Below are positions 31,029 through 41,563 of a stretch of DNA of 64,000 nucleotides, one piece after another. The stretch's first letter is position 1. Each line of letters opens with the position of its first letter. The notes below the pieces were generated by a model. It was given only the letters and a program-made list of their open reading frames with translations, ran no database searches and was not told the DNA's origin. Source of the stretch: an uncultured Alphaproteobacteria bacterium (lineage in GTDB: Bacteria; Pseudomonadota; Alphaproteobacteria; Rs-D84); the NCBI GenBank assembly GCA_905234185.1, contig CAJOGC010000001.1:95765-159764 (forward strand). Reading direction: 5' to 3'. The position numbers and the translations under genes were made by a program.

Positions 31029-32355
31029 AGATTATCACCTCATAGTTCCATGTGCGATTAGATGCATTCCAATCACAGTTTGTCATATAAACACCGCCGA
31101 AATTATCGAATATTTGCATAAACTGCATCGGTGTTAATTTAGATGATGCCGCAACTTCGACAACATCGTAAACTTGTGTTTCAACGCCATTACTTACCGT
31201 ATCCACAACGGTTTGAATATCGACGGGTGTATCGATTGATTGAAACGCCGTCATGACATCACGAACAACCGTATCCGCATCACGTTCATCACGACTGGGG
31301 GACGCATCTAACTTTGGTAATTTAGCACGAATAGTCAATGTATCTTCGGACAATTCCTTTACAAATGCACCAGGCATAAGTTCGGTTGCAATCGTATAGA
31401 AATCACCAATCGTCCCGTATGTACGACGAACATTAACTGTTGCATGTGTTTCGTCACATTTAACCGACACCTGGGTCCAACCGGATATAGGTTGCATCAA
31501 AAATCCCATTGCGCGATAACATATTTCAGCACGTGCAGCAACATCCGGCAATAAATCGTATGGCGGAACAATTGGATCGGGTTCTGATTTTTTCTCTATC
31601 TGGAATTGTTCATCTAATTCTTTATTTTTTTCTGCGACCTGACGTTGATATTCTTCGGCCTTAATCGGATCTATTTGTTGCATATCTGGACGCACGGACA
31701 TAGATTTAATTCCAGAATCACGATAAATAAATATGAATCCAATAACAAACAATACAACCAATAATACCGATAATATTATAGAATTTGTTAAATTAATCGA
31801 ACGCAAAATCGCATGCGCACGTCCCGTAATAACATCATCCAATTCGCGTTCAACTGCCCGTGGCATTCCCCACTTGGATGGTGCGATAAATGCCCCCCAA
31901 TCCGGCATTTGTGACATTTTCGTATATTTAGCCCGCGCATCAGATTCTCGGTCAAAAAACTTATCAACCAAAATAATACCATTACGAACAGCGACCATAT
32001 AAAATCCGCCGTTCACCGAAAACACAGCCAAAAAAGATGAATGTTCGGCCAGTGCCTCTGAAACTTCGGCGGCCGCGGACGGCATTCCGGTTTTTTGTCC
32101 CGTGCGACGCATCCCCAGACCGACCATCTGTTTATACTCTGTATATAAACCATAATGTCCATCAACCGAACGAGACAAACGCCACGCAAGTGAACGCCCA
32201 GTATTTCCGGGCGTCACAGGTTGCCAAAACAACCCGATTGCATACTTTCTTCTGTGAACAGATATTGTTTGATTTGCCAATTTTCTCTCTACCTTGACGC
32301 AATTATAACACAAAAAGGATTGTCTTGGCAAATACAGAATAAAAATCCCCGTCAT
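31018..32355 (-). CDS. PilO-like type IVB pilus protein (5' end uncertain)
   Basis: Cytoplasmic N-domain, TM ILSVLLVVLFVIGFIFIY, periplasmic domain; R64-like pilO-pilP-pilQ-pilR order. A TTG start at LANQTISVHRR is possible. Confidence 0.55.
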   Translation of the reverse strand: MTGIFILYLPRQSFLCYNCVKVERKLANQTISVHRRKYAIGLFWQPVTPGNTGRSLAWRLSRSVDGHYGLYTEYKQMVGLGMRRTGQKTGMPSAAAEVSEALAEHSSFLAVFSVNGGFYMVAVRNGIILVDKFFDRESDARAKYTKMSQMPDWGAFIAPSKWGMPRAVERELDDVITGRAHAILRSINLTNSIILSVLLVVLFVIGFIFIYRDSGIKSMSVRPDMQQIDPIKAEEYQRQVAEKNKELDEQFQIEKKSEPDPIVPPYDLLPDVAARAEICYRAMGFLMQPISGWTQVSVKCDETHATVNVRRTYGTIGDFYTIATELMPGAFVKELSEDTLTIRAKLPKLDASPSRDERDADTVVRDVMTAFQSIDTPVDIQTVVDTVSNGVETQVYDVVEVAASSKLTPMQFMQIFDNFGGVYMTNCDWNASNRTWNYEVIIYAK

Positions 32356-32377
32356 TTTTTTGACGGGGATTTTTCAA

Positions 32378-32833
32378 TTACATACCACATGGTCCATATA
32401 CGGTTGTACATTCACTAACCTCGTACCCATATGGATAATCACTAGGTGCTGGTTCCGGCATTACCGACACGGTATCTGAGCCACCATCACGCGCGGTGCG
32501 TACAGACCCCGGGTGTGGACAATCATATACATTTGCGGTCAACACAAATGCACGTTCCGGTCCAAAAATAACCCATTTATTTGGACGTGTGCGTTGCGAA
32601 ACAATCCAATATGCATTACCAGGACGCGCCTGATCTGCAATACGGTTTTCCATATAACGTCGTGCATCATCGGCATCATATACAGAAACCTCTGATTCAA
32701 GTTTATATAAAAATGTACAGCCAATAGGTTCGGCATCTAATTGAACAATGTGTTCACTACCGTTTTCATTTTTTATTAACCCACCACATGCCGCCAATAA
32801 TAAAAAGGCAAAAAGCGCAAAAATTTTCTTCAT
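32378..32833 (-). CDS. Putative lipoprotein
   Basis: MKKIFALFAFLLLAACGG lipobox. Confidence 0.7.
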   Translation of the reverse strand: MKKIFALFAFLLLAACGGLIKNENGSEHIVQLDAEPIGCTFLYKLESEVSVYDADDARRYMENRIADQARPGNAYWIVSQRTRPNKWVIFGPERAFVLTANVYDCPHPGSVRTARDGGSDTVSVMPEPAPSDYPYGYEVSECTTVYGPCGM

Positions 32834-32849
32834 TTTATCCCCCGATTTA

Positions 32850-33791
32850 TCATTTTCCCTTAATTATATCATAATTTGACGGGTCACTGAACAACTTTTT
32901 AAGAACGATATTATTAAGTGCATGACTGCCCTTGTATGATTCCAATTTTCCACAAATCATTCCACCACTTGTCGCCATATCACCAACTGCGTCAATTATT
33001 TTATGTCGAACAAATTCATCTGGCCACATTAGTTTGTTTAATGTTCCGTCCCCATTATTATTTAACGCAATCACATTCGTTTCGTCCGCACCGCGTCCCA
33101 TACCGTGTTTTTTAAGATATTCCCATTCAGAATATTTTCCAAAAGTCCGCGCCCGTGCAATTTGTTTTATAAAAGTGTTGTATGATTTTTTTGTTTCATC
33201 ATATACATAGTTAAATGTCTGTGATCCTATGATTTTTTCTGGATAAATCAATGTTGCTGTAATATCCAAACATTTACCATCATTAGGTGATAATTTCACA
33301 AAACCATCACTTTTACGATGTGCTAATTTATCCATAATCCATAATTTTATTCTGAACATAGTGGGTAAAGTACGTCGAATTTCACGCGTATATGCAACAA
33401 CTGGTTTTTTGACGATAAATTTTACCATTTTTCCACCGGTTGTACCGACCCGCGCAATTTCTTTTATAAACAAATCGGCACTGCCGTCCATAATAGGCGT
33501 TTCTGGTCCATTTATATCTATAATTGCACTATCAACCCCAGATATAAATAATGCCGCCATTAAATGTTCTATGGTTTGGACATGCGCGCCGGTTAGATTA
33601 CCTATTGTGGTATTACGCATTTTTGCTTCGCCAACATTATCATATGTTGCCGGTATTAATTTTTTAGCATCAATATCAACCCGTCGGAAAAATATTCCGT
33701 GTTTCTTAGACGGTTTAATAACAATATCAACCGGTAATCCGGAATGAATTCCCTTACCCGATAAACGAACTGTTTTTACTAATGTTGTCAT
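32850..33791 (-). CDS. lpxC: UDP-3-O-acyl-N-acetylglucosamine deacetylase
   Basis: LSGKGIHSGLPVDIVIKPS, QTIEHLMAALFISGVDSAIIDINGPETPIMDGSA, DAVGDMATSGGMICGKLESYKGSHALN. Confidence 0.95.
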   Translation of the reverse strand: MTTLVKTVRLSGKGIHSGLPVDIVIKPSKKHGIFFRRVDIDAKKLIPATYDNVGEAKMRNTTIGNLTGAHVQTIEHLMAALFISGVDSAIIDINGPETPIMDGSADLFIKEIARVGTTGGKMVKFIVKKPVVAYTREIRRTLPTMFRIKLWIMDKLAHRKSDGFVKLSPNDGKCLDITATLIYPEKIIGSQTFNYVYDETKKSYNTFIKQIARARTFGKYSEWEYLKKHGMGRGADETNVIALNNNGDGTLNKLMWPDEFVRHKIIDAVGDMATSGGMICGKLESYKGSHALNNIVLKKLFSDPSNYDIIKGK

Positions 33792-34693
33792 TTAATTTTT
33801 TCCCCCAACCAATTCCAAAACAAATTATCAATATTTGTATCCAGTCGCGCATATTTTATTTTATTACGATATTTTTCCGGTAATCGCACCCAATCTTTTT
33901 CCGTTGTGATAAGTTTTGCACCCTTTTTATGTGCTAATGCAATTAATTTTTCAATATCGTCATCTGTGTATTGATAATGATCGGCAAAGGCACGTGTTGC
34001 CACAACATTGGATAAAGACCTGAAAAATTTTTTTGGGTATCCGATTCCAGAAAATGCGACCAACCTTTCATTTTCATCATACGGTGACACCGTTTGATTT
34101 TTCGCATAAAACACCGGTATACCCGCCGGAACCGTAAAGTTTTTTCGTGGTTTTTTTGACTTAATAATTATTATCGCATCTGCACGCGCGGCATGCTTTT
34201 TGGGTTCACGCAACGGCCCCGCCGGTAATAAAAACCCATTTCCATAACCAATAGATTCATCAAAAACCAAAATAGATACATCTTTTTCAACGGTTGGGTT
34301 TTGTAATCCATCATCCATAACAATTGGTGATTTTTGTTTAGACTGTTTATCCAATAAAACCAAATTGCTTTTTCTGTCACCCGTGTGAACAATTAATCCG
34401 GCGCGTGACAACATGGACGCTTCATCCCCTATATTTCCGGTTTTTGCACTTTTCTTATAACCACGCATAACGACCGGCGCATCCAGGTATGTTGCAATTT
34501 CCCGAACAACAGGCGTTTTACCAACCCCGCCCGCAAGTATATTTCCAACACATATCACCGTCCGTCTTGATTTATACGCGCGTAATCCGCGAAACCAATA
34601 CACAATTCGTGAAAATAAATAATACACCCACGAAACCGGCAATAAAATTATTGCCAACGGTGTTTTATGCATAAACCACCATGGTGTTTTCAT
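33788..34693 (-). CDS. lpxK: Tetraacyldisaccharide 4'-kinase
   Basis: VGNILAGGVGKTPVVREIATYL; DDGLQN; start at MKTPWW. Confidence 0.9.
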   Translation of the reverse strand: MKTPWWFMHKTPLAIILLPVSWVYYLFSRIVYWFRGLRAYKSRRTVICVGNILAGGVGKTPVVREIATYLDAPVVMRGYKKSAKTGNIGDEASMLSRAGLIVHTGDRKSNLVLLDKQSKQKSPIVMDDGLQNPTVEKDVSILVFDESIGYGNGFLLPAGPLREPKKHAARADAIIIIKSKKPRKNFTVPAGIPVFYAKNQTVSPYDENERLVAFSGIGYPKKFFRSLSNVVATRAFADHYQYTDDDIEKLIALAHKKGAKLITTEKDWVRLPEKYRNKIKYARLDTNIDNLFWNWLGEKIK

Positions 34694-34703
34694 AAATCCC
34701 CCC

Positions 34704-35495
34704 TTATTTCTTGTTTTTACGCGTGGCGCGTTCTTCACGAAGTTTACGTTTAAATTCACTGGCGGTTAAATCCTGTTCAACCATCATATGATTAAATTCG
34801 CCGTCCATTTTATGTGTTGTTTCCACCATATATTTTTCCAGCGAATCTTTTATTTCTTTTACTTCTTGGTCTGATGCACGGCGCGGAACAAACACTGGTT
34901 TACCAACAATGCAATTTATTTTTGAAAACGGCTTCACTAATAAATATCTATCCCATCGATTTACAAATTTTGCCCGCGATGCAGAATAACACACTGGAAT
35001 AATCGGTGCGCCCGTCATTTTTGCAAAATACATTGTTCCATCCTGGACACGCAACGACGGTCCACCCGGCCCATCTGGCGAAATACATAATGAATAGCGT
35101 CCATCCATAAGCACGCGCAATCCCCCACGTAAAACATCCATTCCACCCCGCCCCGTTGAACCATATATTGGCCGCAGACCGAACAGACGCTGTAATTTTG
35201 CCATTATACGACCATCGTGATGTTTGCTTGCCACCGCATAGGCACGCATACGTCCAACCGCAATAATTGGCGACAACATCATACTGCGCCCGTGCCAGAA
35301 TACAAATATTGCCGGTTTGCGACGATATTGTTTGAATATTTCATAATTCGTAATTTTAACGCGCGATGTAAAATATATTAACCATATTGGCGTCGCGATA
35401 ATAATTGCGACAATCCATTGGATTATAGCCAGCCCCAGGAAAAAATCCCAAAAACCCTTCCAAGCGCGCCGAAAAAGACTTCTTTGTTGTGCCAT
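34704..35495 (-). CDS. DUF374-type lysophospholipid acyltransferase-like protein
   Basis: FVFWHGRSMML ... SPDGPGGPSLRVQDGTMYFA. Confidence 0.8.
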   Translation of the reverse strand: MAQQRSLFRRAWKGFWDFFLGLAIIQWIVAIIIATPIWLIYFTSRVKITNYEIFKQYRRKPAIFVFWHGRSMMLSPIIAVGRMRAYAVASKHHDGRIMAKLQRLFGLRPIYGSTGRGGMDVLRGGLRVLMDGRYSLCISPDGPGGPSLRVQDGTMYFAKMTGAPIIPVCYSASRAKFVNRWDRYLLVKPFSKINCIVGKPVFVPRRASDQEVKEIKDSLEKYMVETTHKMDGEFNHMMVEQDLTASEFKRKLREERATRKNKK

Positions 35496-35597
35496 AGCCC
35501 GATTTTAGCAATAAAAAATATAATATGCAAGAAACACCGGCATAGCACACATTTCGTTTGACACCATGATTATTTGATATATAATAAACACCACTAT

Positions 35598-35674
<77 letters not shown>

Positions 35675-35687
35675 AGATTTAACAAAA

Positions 35688-35713
35688 GACACCCCCTTGT
35701 GGGTGTTTTTTTG
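35688..35713 (+). terminator. tRNA-fMet intrinsic terminator
   Basis: ACACCCccttgtGGGTGTTTTTTT. Confidence 0.8.
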
Positions 35714-35753
35714 TTAAATATGTGTGTTGTGTTGGATTTGAACCACGAATAAA

Positions 35754-35839
35754 GTGGTTCAACCGCCGGCGAGAGCCAGACGGAGGTATGGCGGTGAGCA
35801 ACGCGAACGAGCCAAGGTCGCTAAATCCATTCCCCGCAA
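35754..35839 (+). repeat. Second partial copy of the tRNA-fMet 3' segment, interrupted by a 60 bp repeat insertion
   Basis: GTGGTTCAA (35754-35762) + 60 bp insert (35763-35822) + AAATCCATTCCCCGCAA (35823-35839); together match tRNA GTGGTTCAAATCCATTCCCCGCAA with 2 bp (AA) present on both sides. Confidence 0.8.
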
Positions 35840-35903
35840 AAATATTCACATATTTTTTGATATTTATATTACTTTATGATATAAGTCCTAAAAAGGATTT
35901 TTT

Positions 35904-36185
35904 ATGAAAGAAATTATTGCACTTATATTATTATCACTTTATACAATATTGGAATTTGCGGCATATTTGCCCCAAATTGTTAAAATAATAAAAACAAAAC
36001 ACGCGGATGATTTAAGTCTGACAAGTTGGTTTATCTGGATTACCGCTGATTTATCTTACTTGTCATATGTGTTATTGGAAACCCCGGAAATTGGTGTTAT
36101 ATTTATTGCATCACTTGATTTGGCATTTTTGATTATTGTTTTTTGCCTTACATCGTATTATCAAAAAAATAAAAAACGAAAATAA
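35904..36185 (+). CDS. SemiSWEET / PQ-loop small membrane protein
   Basis: 93 aa, AAYLPQIVKIIKTKHADDLSLTSWFIWI PQ-loop motif. Confidence 0.8.
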   Translation: MKEIIALILLSLYTILEFAAYLPQIVKIIKTKHADDLSLTSWFIWITADLSYLSYVLLETPEIGVIFIASLDLAFLIIVFCLTSYYQKNKKRK

Positions 36186-36211
36186 CAAAAAAACGCCCAA
36201 ATGGGCGTTTT

Positions 36212-37054
36212 TTATTTTTGTTTTTCCAGTTCCAAAATACATTTTTTTAGTGAATCTTTCCAGTGTGGGATTTCAACACCAAAAGTATTTATAATATCTG
36301 ATTTATCCAAAACACTGTAATATGGACGTTTTGCACGGGTTGGATATTCGGTCGTTTTTATTGGATTCACACGACATTGTAATCCAGATAAATCCATGAT
36401 TTCATGTGCAAAATCATACCACGAACAAACACCCATATTTGTAAAGTGATATATACCACGATTTTTTAAATTAATCTGTGGTAAAATCTTAACAATTGCA
36501 TCTGCTAAATCACCGGCATATGTTGGTGTACCAATTTGGTCTGCAACAACATTTATTGATTCTTTTTCAGACCCCAGTTTCCGCATAGTTTTTACAAAAT
36601 TATTTCCATATGGTGAATAAAGCCATGCGGTACGAATTATAACCGAATTAATTGCATACCTTAAAACCTTTACTTCACCGGCAAATTTTGTTTTACCATA
36701 TACAGAAATTGGATTTATTTCATCTTTGGTGCTATCGGGGCTATATGGTTTATGTGCCGTTCCATCAAAAACATAGTCTGTAGAAATATGAACTATTTTT
36801 GCGCCAGTTTTTGCCAGATTTGCTGGACCATCAACATTTATCTTGGTTGCTAATTCAATATTATCTTCGGCTTTATCAACGGCGGTATATGCGGCACAAT
36901 TTACGATTGTATCGATATTGTATTTTTTAACAAAATCTGCAACTAAACTTTCGCGTGTAATATCTAAATCGTCAACATCTGTACGAATTGCATTTGGTAA
37001 ACGTTTAGATAATTCTGTCCCCAGTTGCCCATTACCGCCCGTGATTAATAACAT
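36212..37054 (-). CDS. rfbD: dTDP-4-dehydrorhamnose reductase
   Basis: LLITGGNGQLGTEL, ISTDYVFDGTAHKPY, YGKTKFAGE. Confidence 0.93.
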   Translation of the reverse strand: MLLITGGNGQLGTELSKRLPNAIRTDVDDLDITRESLVADFVKKYNIDTIVNCAAYTAVDKAEDNIELATKINVDGPANLAKTGAKIVHISTDYVFDGTAHKPYSPDSTKDEINPISVYGKTKFAGEVKVLRYAINSVIIRTAWLYSPYGNNFVKTMRKLGSEKESINVVADQIGTPTYAGDLADAIVKILPQINLKNRGIYHFTNMGVCSWYDFAHEIMDLSGLQCRVNPIKTTEYPTRAKRPYYSVLDKSDIINTFGVEIPHWKDSLKKCILELEKQK

Positions 37055-37583
37055 CTTGTAACCTTTTTGCTAATTTATCTTTTTCGGAAACTATGATTTT
37101 ATCCGCCGGTATGCGCCAATCGACATTAATATCTGGGTCGTCATAACGAATACCGAATTCAGATCTTTTGTTATAAAAATTATCGCATTTATATGCAAAT
37201 ACAGCGGTTGGTGACAACACAGAAAATCCATGTAAAAAACCGCGTGGTATCAATAACTGTTTTTTATTTTCACCAGATAATTCGACCGCCACATATTTTC
37301 CAAATGTTGGTGACCCAAGACGAAAATCAACAGCAACATCCAAAACATTTCCATATAAACAACGAACTAATTTTGTTTGTGCGTGTTCACCGGTTTGACA
37401 ATGCAATCCACGAACAACACCATATGATGACATAGATTGATTATCTTGGACAAAATTATACCCCAAACCATGCAGATTAAATTCTGCCTTGTTATAACTT
37501 TCGTAAAAATAACCGCGTTCATCTTTGAATATTTTAGGTTCAACGATGATTACCCCTGGTAATTTTGTTTCTATAAAGTTCAT
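37032..37583 (-). CDS. rfbC: dTDP-4-dehydrorhamnose 3,5-epimerase
   Basis: DERGYFYESYN, VRGLHCQTGEHAQTKLVRCLYG, IPRGFLHGFSVLS. Confidence 0.93.
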   Translation of the reverse strand: MNFIETKLPGVIIVEPKIFKDERGYFYESYNKAEFNLHGLGYNFVQDNQSMSSYGVVRGLHCQTGEHAQTKLVRCLYGNVLDVAVDFRLGSPTFGKYVAVELSGENKKQLLIPRGFLHGFSVLSPTAVFAYKCDNFYNKRSEFGIRYDDPDINVDWRIPADKIIVSEKDKLAKRLQDVINHGR

Positions 37584-38460
37584 TTTTTTCTCCGTATATT
37601 TTCTGAAGATATTCTTTGTATGTTCCATTATGTAATTCATTTATGATATTTAACATTTGTTTATCATTAATAAATCCCTGGGAAAAAGCGATTTCTTCTA
37701 TACATGCTATCTTGGTTTTGTATTGCTTTTCTATGACATGGACGAAATTACTTGATTGTAATAAACTGTCCGGGGTTCCGGCATCTAACCACGCAACACC
37801 ATTTTTCATTGGAACCACAGACATGCGACCTTCGTTTAAATATTGATTATTAAGGTCTGTTATTTCCAGTTCCCCACGTGCAGATGGTTTAAGTTTCGAT
37901 ACCTTGGCCACAACATCAGATGGATAAAAATATAACCCCACAGACGCATAGCTAGACTTAGGTTTTGCTGGTTTTTCTTCGATAGATATAGCACGAAAAT
38001 CTTTATCAAATTCAACAACACCAAATCTTTCTGGATCTGGGACCTCATATGCGAAAATAGTTGCCGATTTCCCGATATTTTTATTAACTTGATTTTTATA
38101 TTTATCACACAACAAATTGTCCATATGAAATATATTATCCCCAAGTATTAAGCAAACATCGCTGTTTCCAATAAATTTTGCACCTATTGTGAACGCTTGT
38201 GCGATTCCTTTTGGTTCCGGTTGAACAGCATATTTTATATTCATACCAATTTGTGAACCATTACCAAACAACCTTTTGATATTCGGTGTATCAATTGGTG
38301 TTGATATAATAAGAATATCTTTTATACCAAACTGCATAAGTGTTGACAAAGGATAATATATCATTGGTTTATCATAAACCGGTAATAATTGTTTAGATAC
38401 TGTTTTTGTGACTGGATATAAACGTGTACCACTGCCACCTGCAAGAATTATACCCTTCAT
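37540..38460 (-). CDS. rfbA: Glucose-1-phosphate thymidylyltransferase
   Basis: MKGIILAGGSGTRLYPVTKTVSKQLLPVYDKPMIYYPLSTLM. Confidence 0.95.
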   Translation of the reverse strand: MKGIILAGGSGTRLYPVTKTVSKQLLPVYDKPMIYYPLSTLMQFGIKDILIISTPIDTPNIKRLFGNGSQIGMNIKYAVQPEPKGIAQAFTIGAKFIGNSDVCLILGDNIFHMDNLLCDKYKNQVNKNIGKSATIFAYEVPDPERFGVVEFDKDFRAISIEEKPAKPKSSYASVGLYFYPSDVVAKVSKLKPSARGELEITDLNNQYLNEGRMSVVPMKNGVAWLDAGTPDSLLQSSNFVHVIEKQYKTKIACIEEIAFSQGFINDKQMLNIINELHNGTYKEYLQKIYGEKNELYRNKITRGNHR

Positions 38461-38523
38461 TTTAACACCATTTATTAAACTACACGGTCATATTAATACA
38501 AAAAGATATAATTGTCTATTTTT

Positions 38524-39150
38524 TTATAAAAGGCATTTTTTTATTTTTATATAGTCTTCATTTTGGTCGACTATTTTATTTTTTATTTCCTCACTTGCAT
38601 GAATTTTTTGCATTATTAATACAATATCCGGATGTGATTTCAATTCTTTATTAATTTTTTCAACCGCTGCATCGATATCTGATTTACTTTCTATAAACAC
38701 AGGCATTATTGAATCCGCCGCAGAATACAACGCATTATGTAATTCTGTTATATTATCATCAATAACAGATAAATATGTGTTAATATGTAAATTTTCATGT
38801 TCCAAAATAGCATTATATGAACATGTTTCTGGAATATGTTTAATATCAATTTGGACTAAAAAATTACTATATCCAATCTTTGCATCCACAGATTTTAATC
38901 CTATGCAAAATCCATTATTTATTGGGGTAATTGTTGTATCTATTTCATAATTATCAACCAATGTTGCAATAACATCACCATGTAATAAATCCATTGTTTT
39001 TTTGGGTTGAACAATGGTTTTATTCCAATCAGGCGTTTTTATCGCTATTTTTGGGGTAATTTTATATTCATTACATTCGACGGCATTGGCAATATTCACA
39101 AAACCAAAAACAAACAATAAAACATACAAAAAACAAATAGTTCTAAACAT
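38524..39150 (-). CDS. Exported protein with HExxH (HENLH) motif, putative metalloprotease, overlapping the virB4 3' end
   Basis: Signal peptide MFRTICFLYVLLFVFGFVNIANA; NAILEHENLHINTYL; start moved to internal Met. Confidence 0.55.
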   Translation of the reverse strand: MFRTICFLYVLLFVFGFVNIANAVECNEYKITPKIAIKTPDWNKTIVQPKKTMDLLHGDVIATLVDNYEIDTTITPINNGFCIGLKSVDAKIGYSNFLVQIDIKHIPETCSYNAILEHENLHINTYLSVIDDNITELHNALYSAADSIMPVFIESKSDIDAAVEKINKELKSHPDIVLIMQKIHASEEIKNKIVDQNEDYIKIKKCLL

Positions 39151-41563
39151 TGCCACCGGACTGTTTTTCAAGATATTTAGATACAAAATTTGTTCCATAC
39201 ATTTTATACAATTCTTCGGCCAATAACACCGATGAACGTCCAGATTCAAATAACCGTAATAAGTTTCCCAACCCGCCAAGTTCTGTATTTAATATAACAG
39301 ATTCACCATTAACGGGTCGCGACAACAATACCGCGCGTTTAAGGTTAGGATACGCCTTACCCTGGATAAATGCCATTTCAAGTGGATTCAGATTCCAATG
39401 CGCATAATCCGCTGCGTCTGCCGCCGGATTACGGAAGAATAATACCGTTTGCGCCTGGCCACGAACAACATCACCAATCCCCAGTTTATCTAAAACATTT
39501 GCGCGCTGGAACGCGACCATATAAGCCTGACGATTTTTGCGCCCTTCTTGTAGCCCCGCAATAAAATTATCACGGAACATTTTGTTTTCCAACATAGGTG
39601 CGGTTTCATCAATCATAATAAGCGACGGATTTCCACCAGAAACCGTTGTTGTATTTATACGATGTAAAATATACGAAATAACCGCTGGGGACAAAACTTC
39701 GTCTTGTAAAATTTCTGTAAAATCAAATGTGGTAAGCCGTGCACCTAAATCCAGGGTATCTGAATTTTCATTGAACATATCGCCATATTGTAATACATCA
39801 ACCCACTTTTTAAGCGCTGTACGCATTGGACCAGATGATGAAAAACAACTTTCCCATAAATTTTTCAACAATCTGTCTTTATCTGACAAATAATCAAAAT
39901 TAACAGATACAGCACGTGCAATTTCATCAGCGGACTGTGGATCATTTTGCCCGGAAATAATCGCGAACCAACGCCGTAAAAACGCCCTATTTTCCGCAGT
40001 ATCTGGCATTTTAAGCGGATTAAGACGCGTTTCGAACGATTTTTCAACTGCGTTTTCATTTTTTTCTTTACCACGCATAGTTATATATTTGCCACCGATA
40101 CTTAATGTAAATATTTCGGCACCTTTATTCCGGTCAAAGAAAAACGCTTTCAATTTTGGGTGCCGTAATGATTGCGCAATAAGGAAACTAAATAATGTTG
40201 TTTTACCACCACCTGTTGGACCAATAGTAAGTGTATGTCCCACCGCCGCTGGTTTGTCGGATACATGAAATTGAAACATATACGGTGTTCCCTGGGCTGT
40301 TGGGAATACAACCAATGGACCCGGGCCCCAATCAGAATTTTCAACACCGCGCGGTGTGCTGGACATTGGTATACAAATTGCTGCCGTTTTTGATAACAAC
40401 TTGAAACTGCGCGGAAAGACATCAAATCCAGGAATCTGGGCAAACCAAGAAACCTTTGCTGCAAAAGATTCTACAATTGGTGACACACCAAATGACGCTG
40501 CGATTTTCTTGAAATCATCAACATATTTATTTAATTCATCGCGTGACGCACCAAATAAAATAAACAACGGATAATAATTAACCAGACTTTGATTTCCGGA
40601 AATATTTTCGTCCATTGCTGATTGTGCTTCGGATACCTGGGTTAATGTTGATGTTTCCTCTTCATCTGCGGTTGCACGACGTTGACGCAGTGTTAATTCA
40701 ACATCGCTGTTTCCCATAATATGAAAACCATTCATACAAATCATTTCTGTTTGTATTGTTGATATTGAATTAAAGAAATCTTCATCTAAATAATCCGGTG
40801 AAATTCTGAAAGAAATCGCCGTTGCAAATGTTTGCGAATCACCACTGGTATACCTTATTACACCATCATCATCAAAATAGACATTGTCAACCGCAACATT
40901 TTCAGATATTTTATTATCAGCAACCGCTGGTGCCGGCTTTGTCACAGGCGATAATATCCGTCCAAAAAATCGAGCCATATTGTCATTTGATTTATTTTTC
41001 ATTAATTTTGGTTTATATGCCGCCAAAATAGATTCAATATAATTTCCATATTGATTTAATTTATCACGCGCCCCAGCCCCAGAAACAGACAATACAATAT
41101 AATAATTATTAACAAATATTCTTAAACCTTGGGATCGCCATTTATTATAAATAGCCTGTAATACACGCCCATCAAATTCGTAATTCATATTATCATTTGC
41201 CGCATCACGCACCATATAAAAACGCAATGTCACATTTTGGTCACGAATCTGATTGAATAATTGCGCCCTTAAATCAAGAAACTTTTCACGCGTCGCGTCA
41301 TCTTGCATGCTGGTTTGTACCCCAGAAACACGGTAAACACGAACAAGTGTTCCGTCGGTTAATTCTAACGAATCATCATTAAACACACGTTTAAATGGCA
41401 AATATTGCGCATAATGCATATAACCAAAATTAGGAAATATTCGCCGTGTCAATGCCGGTAAAAACATCATAAGCACGATAAATACAAAAACAACCGCCAT
41501 AACCAATACTGTCATGGTTATAGAGTATCCTCCGCCGGCAAAATAATTAAAGAATCCGTCCAT
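39143..41563 (-). CDS. VirB4-family T4SS ATPase
   Basis: GHTLTIGPTGGGKTTLFSFLIAQ, FFFDRNKGAEIF, SLIMIDETAPML, GLQEGRKNRQAYMVAFQ. Confidence 0.85.
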   Translation of the reverse strand: MDGFFNYFAGGGYSITMTVLVMAVVFVFIVLMMFLPALTRRIFPNFGYMHYAQYLPFKRVFNDDSLELTDGTLVRVYRVSGVQTSMQDDATREKFLDLRAQLFNQIRDQNVTLRFYMVRDAANDNMNYEFDGRVLQAIYNKWRSQGLRIFVNNYYIVLSVSGAGARDKLNQYGNYIESILAAYKPKLMKNKSNDNMARFFGRILSPVTKPAPAVADNKISENVAVDNVYFDDDGVIRYTSGDSQTFATAISFRISPDYLDEDFFNSISTIQTEMICMNGFHIMGNSDVELTLRQRRATADEEETSTLTQVSEAQSAMDENISGNQSLVNYYPLFILFGASRDELNKYVDDFKKIAASFGVSPIVESFAAKVSWFAQIPGFDVFPRSFKLLSKTAAICIPMSSTPRGVENSDWGPGPLVVFPTAQGTPYMFQFHVSDKPAAVGHTLTIGPTGGGKTTLFSFLIAQSLRHPKLKAFFFDRNKGAEIFTLSIGGKYITMRGKEKNENAVEKSFETRLNPLKMPDTAENRAFLRRWFAIISGQNDPQSADEIARAVSVNFDYLSDKDRLLKNLWESCFSSSGPMRTALKKWVDVLQYGDMFNENSDTLDLGARLTTFDFTEILQDEVLSPAVISYILHRINTTTVSGGNPSLIMIDETAPMLENKMFRDNFIAGLQEGRKNRQAYMVAFQRANVLDKLGIGDVVRGQAQTVLFFRNPAADAADYAHWNLNPLEMAFIQGKAYPNLKRAVLLSRPVNGESVILNTELGGLGNLLRLFESGRSSVLLAEELYKMYGTNFVSKYLEKQSGGNV

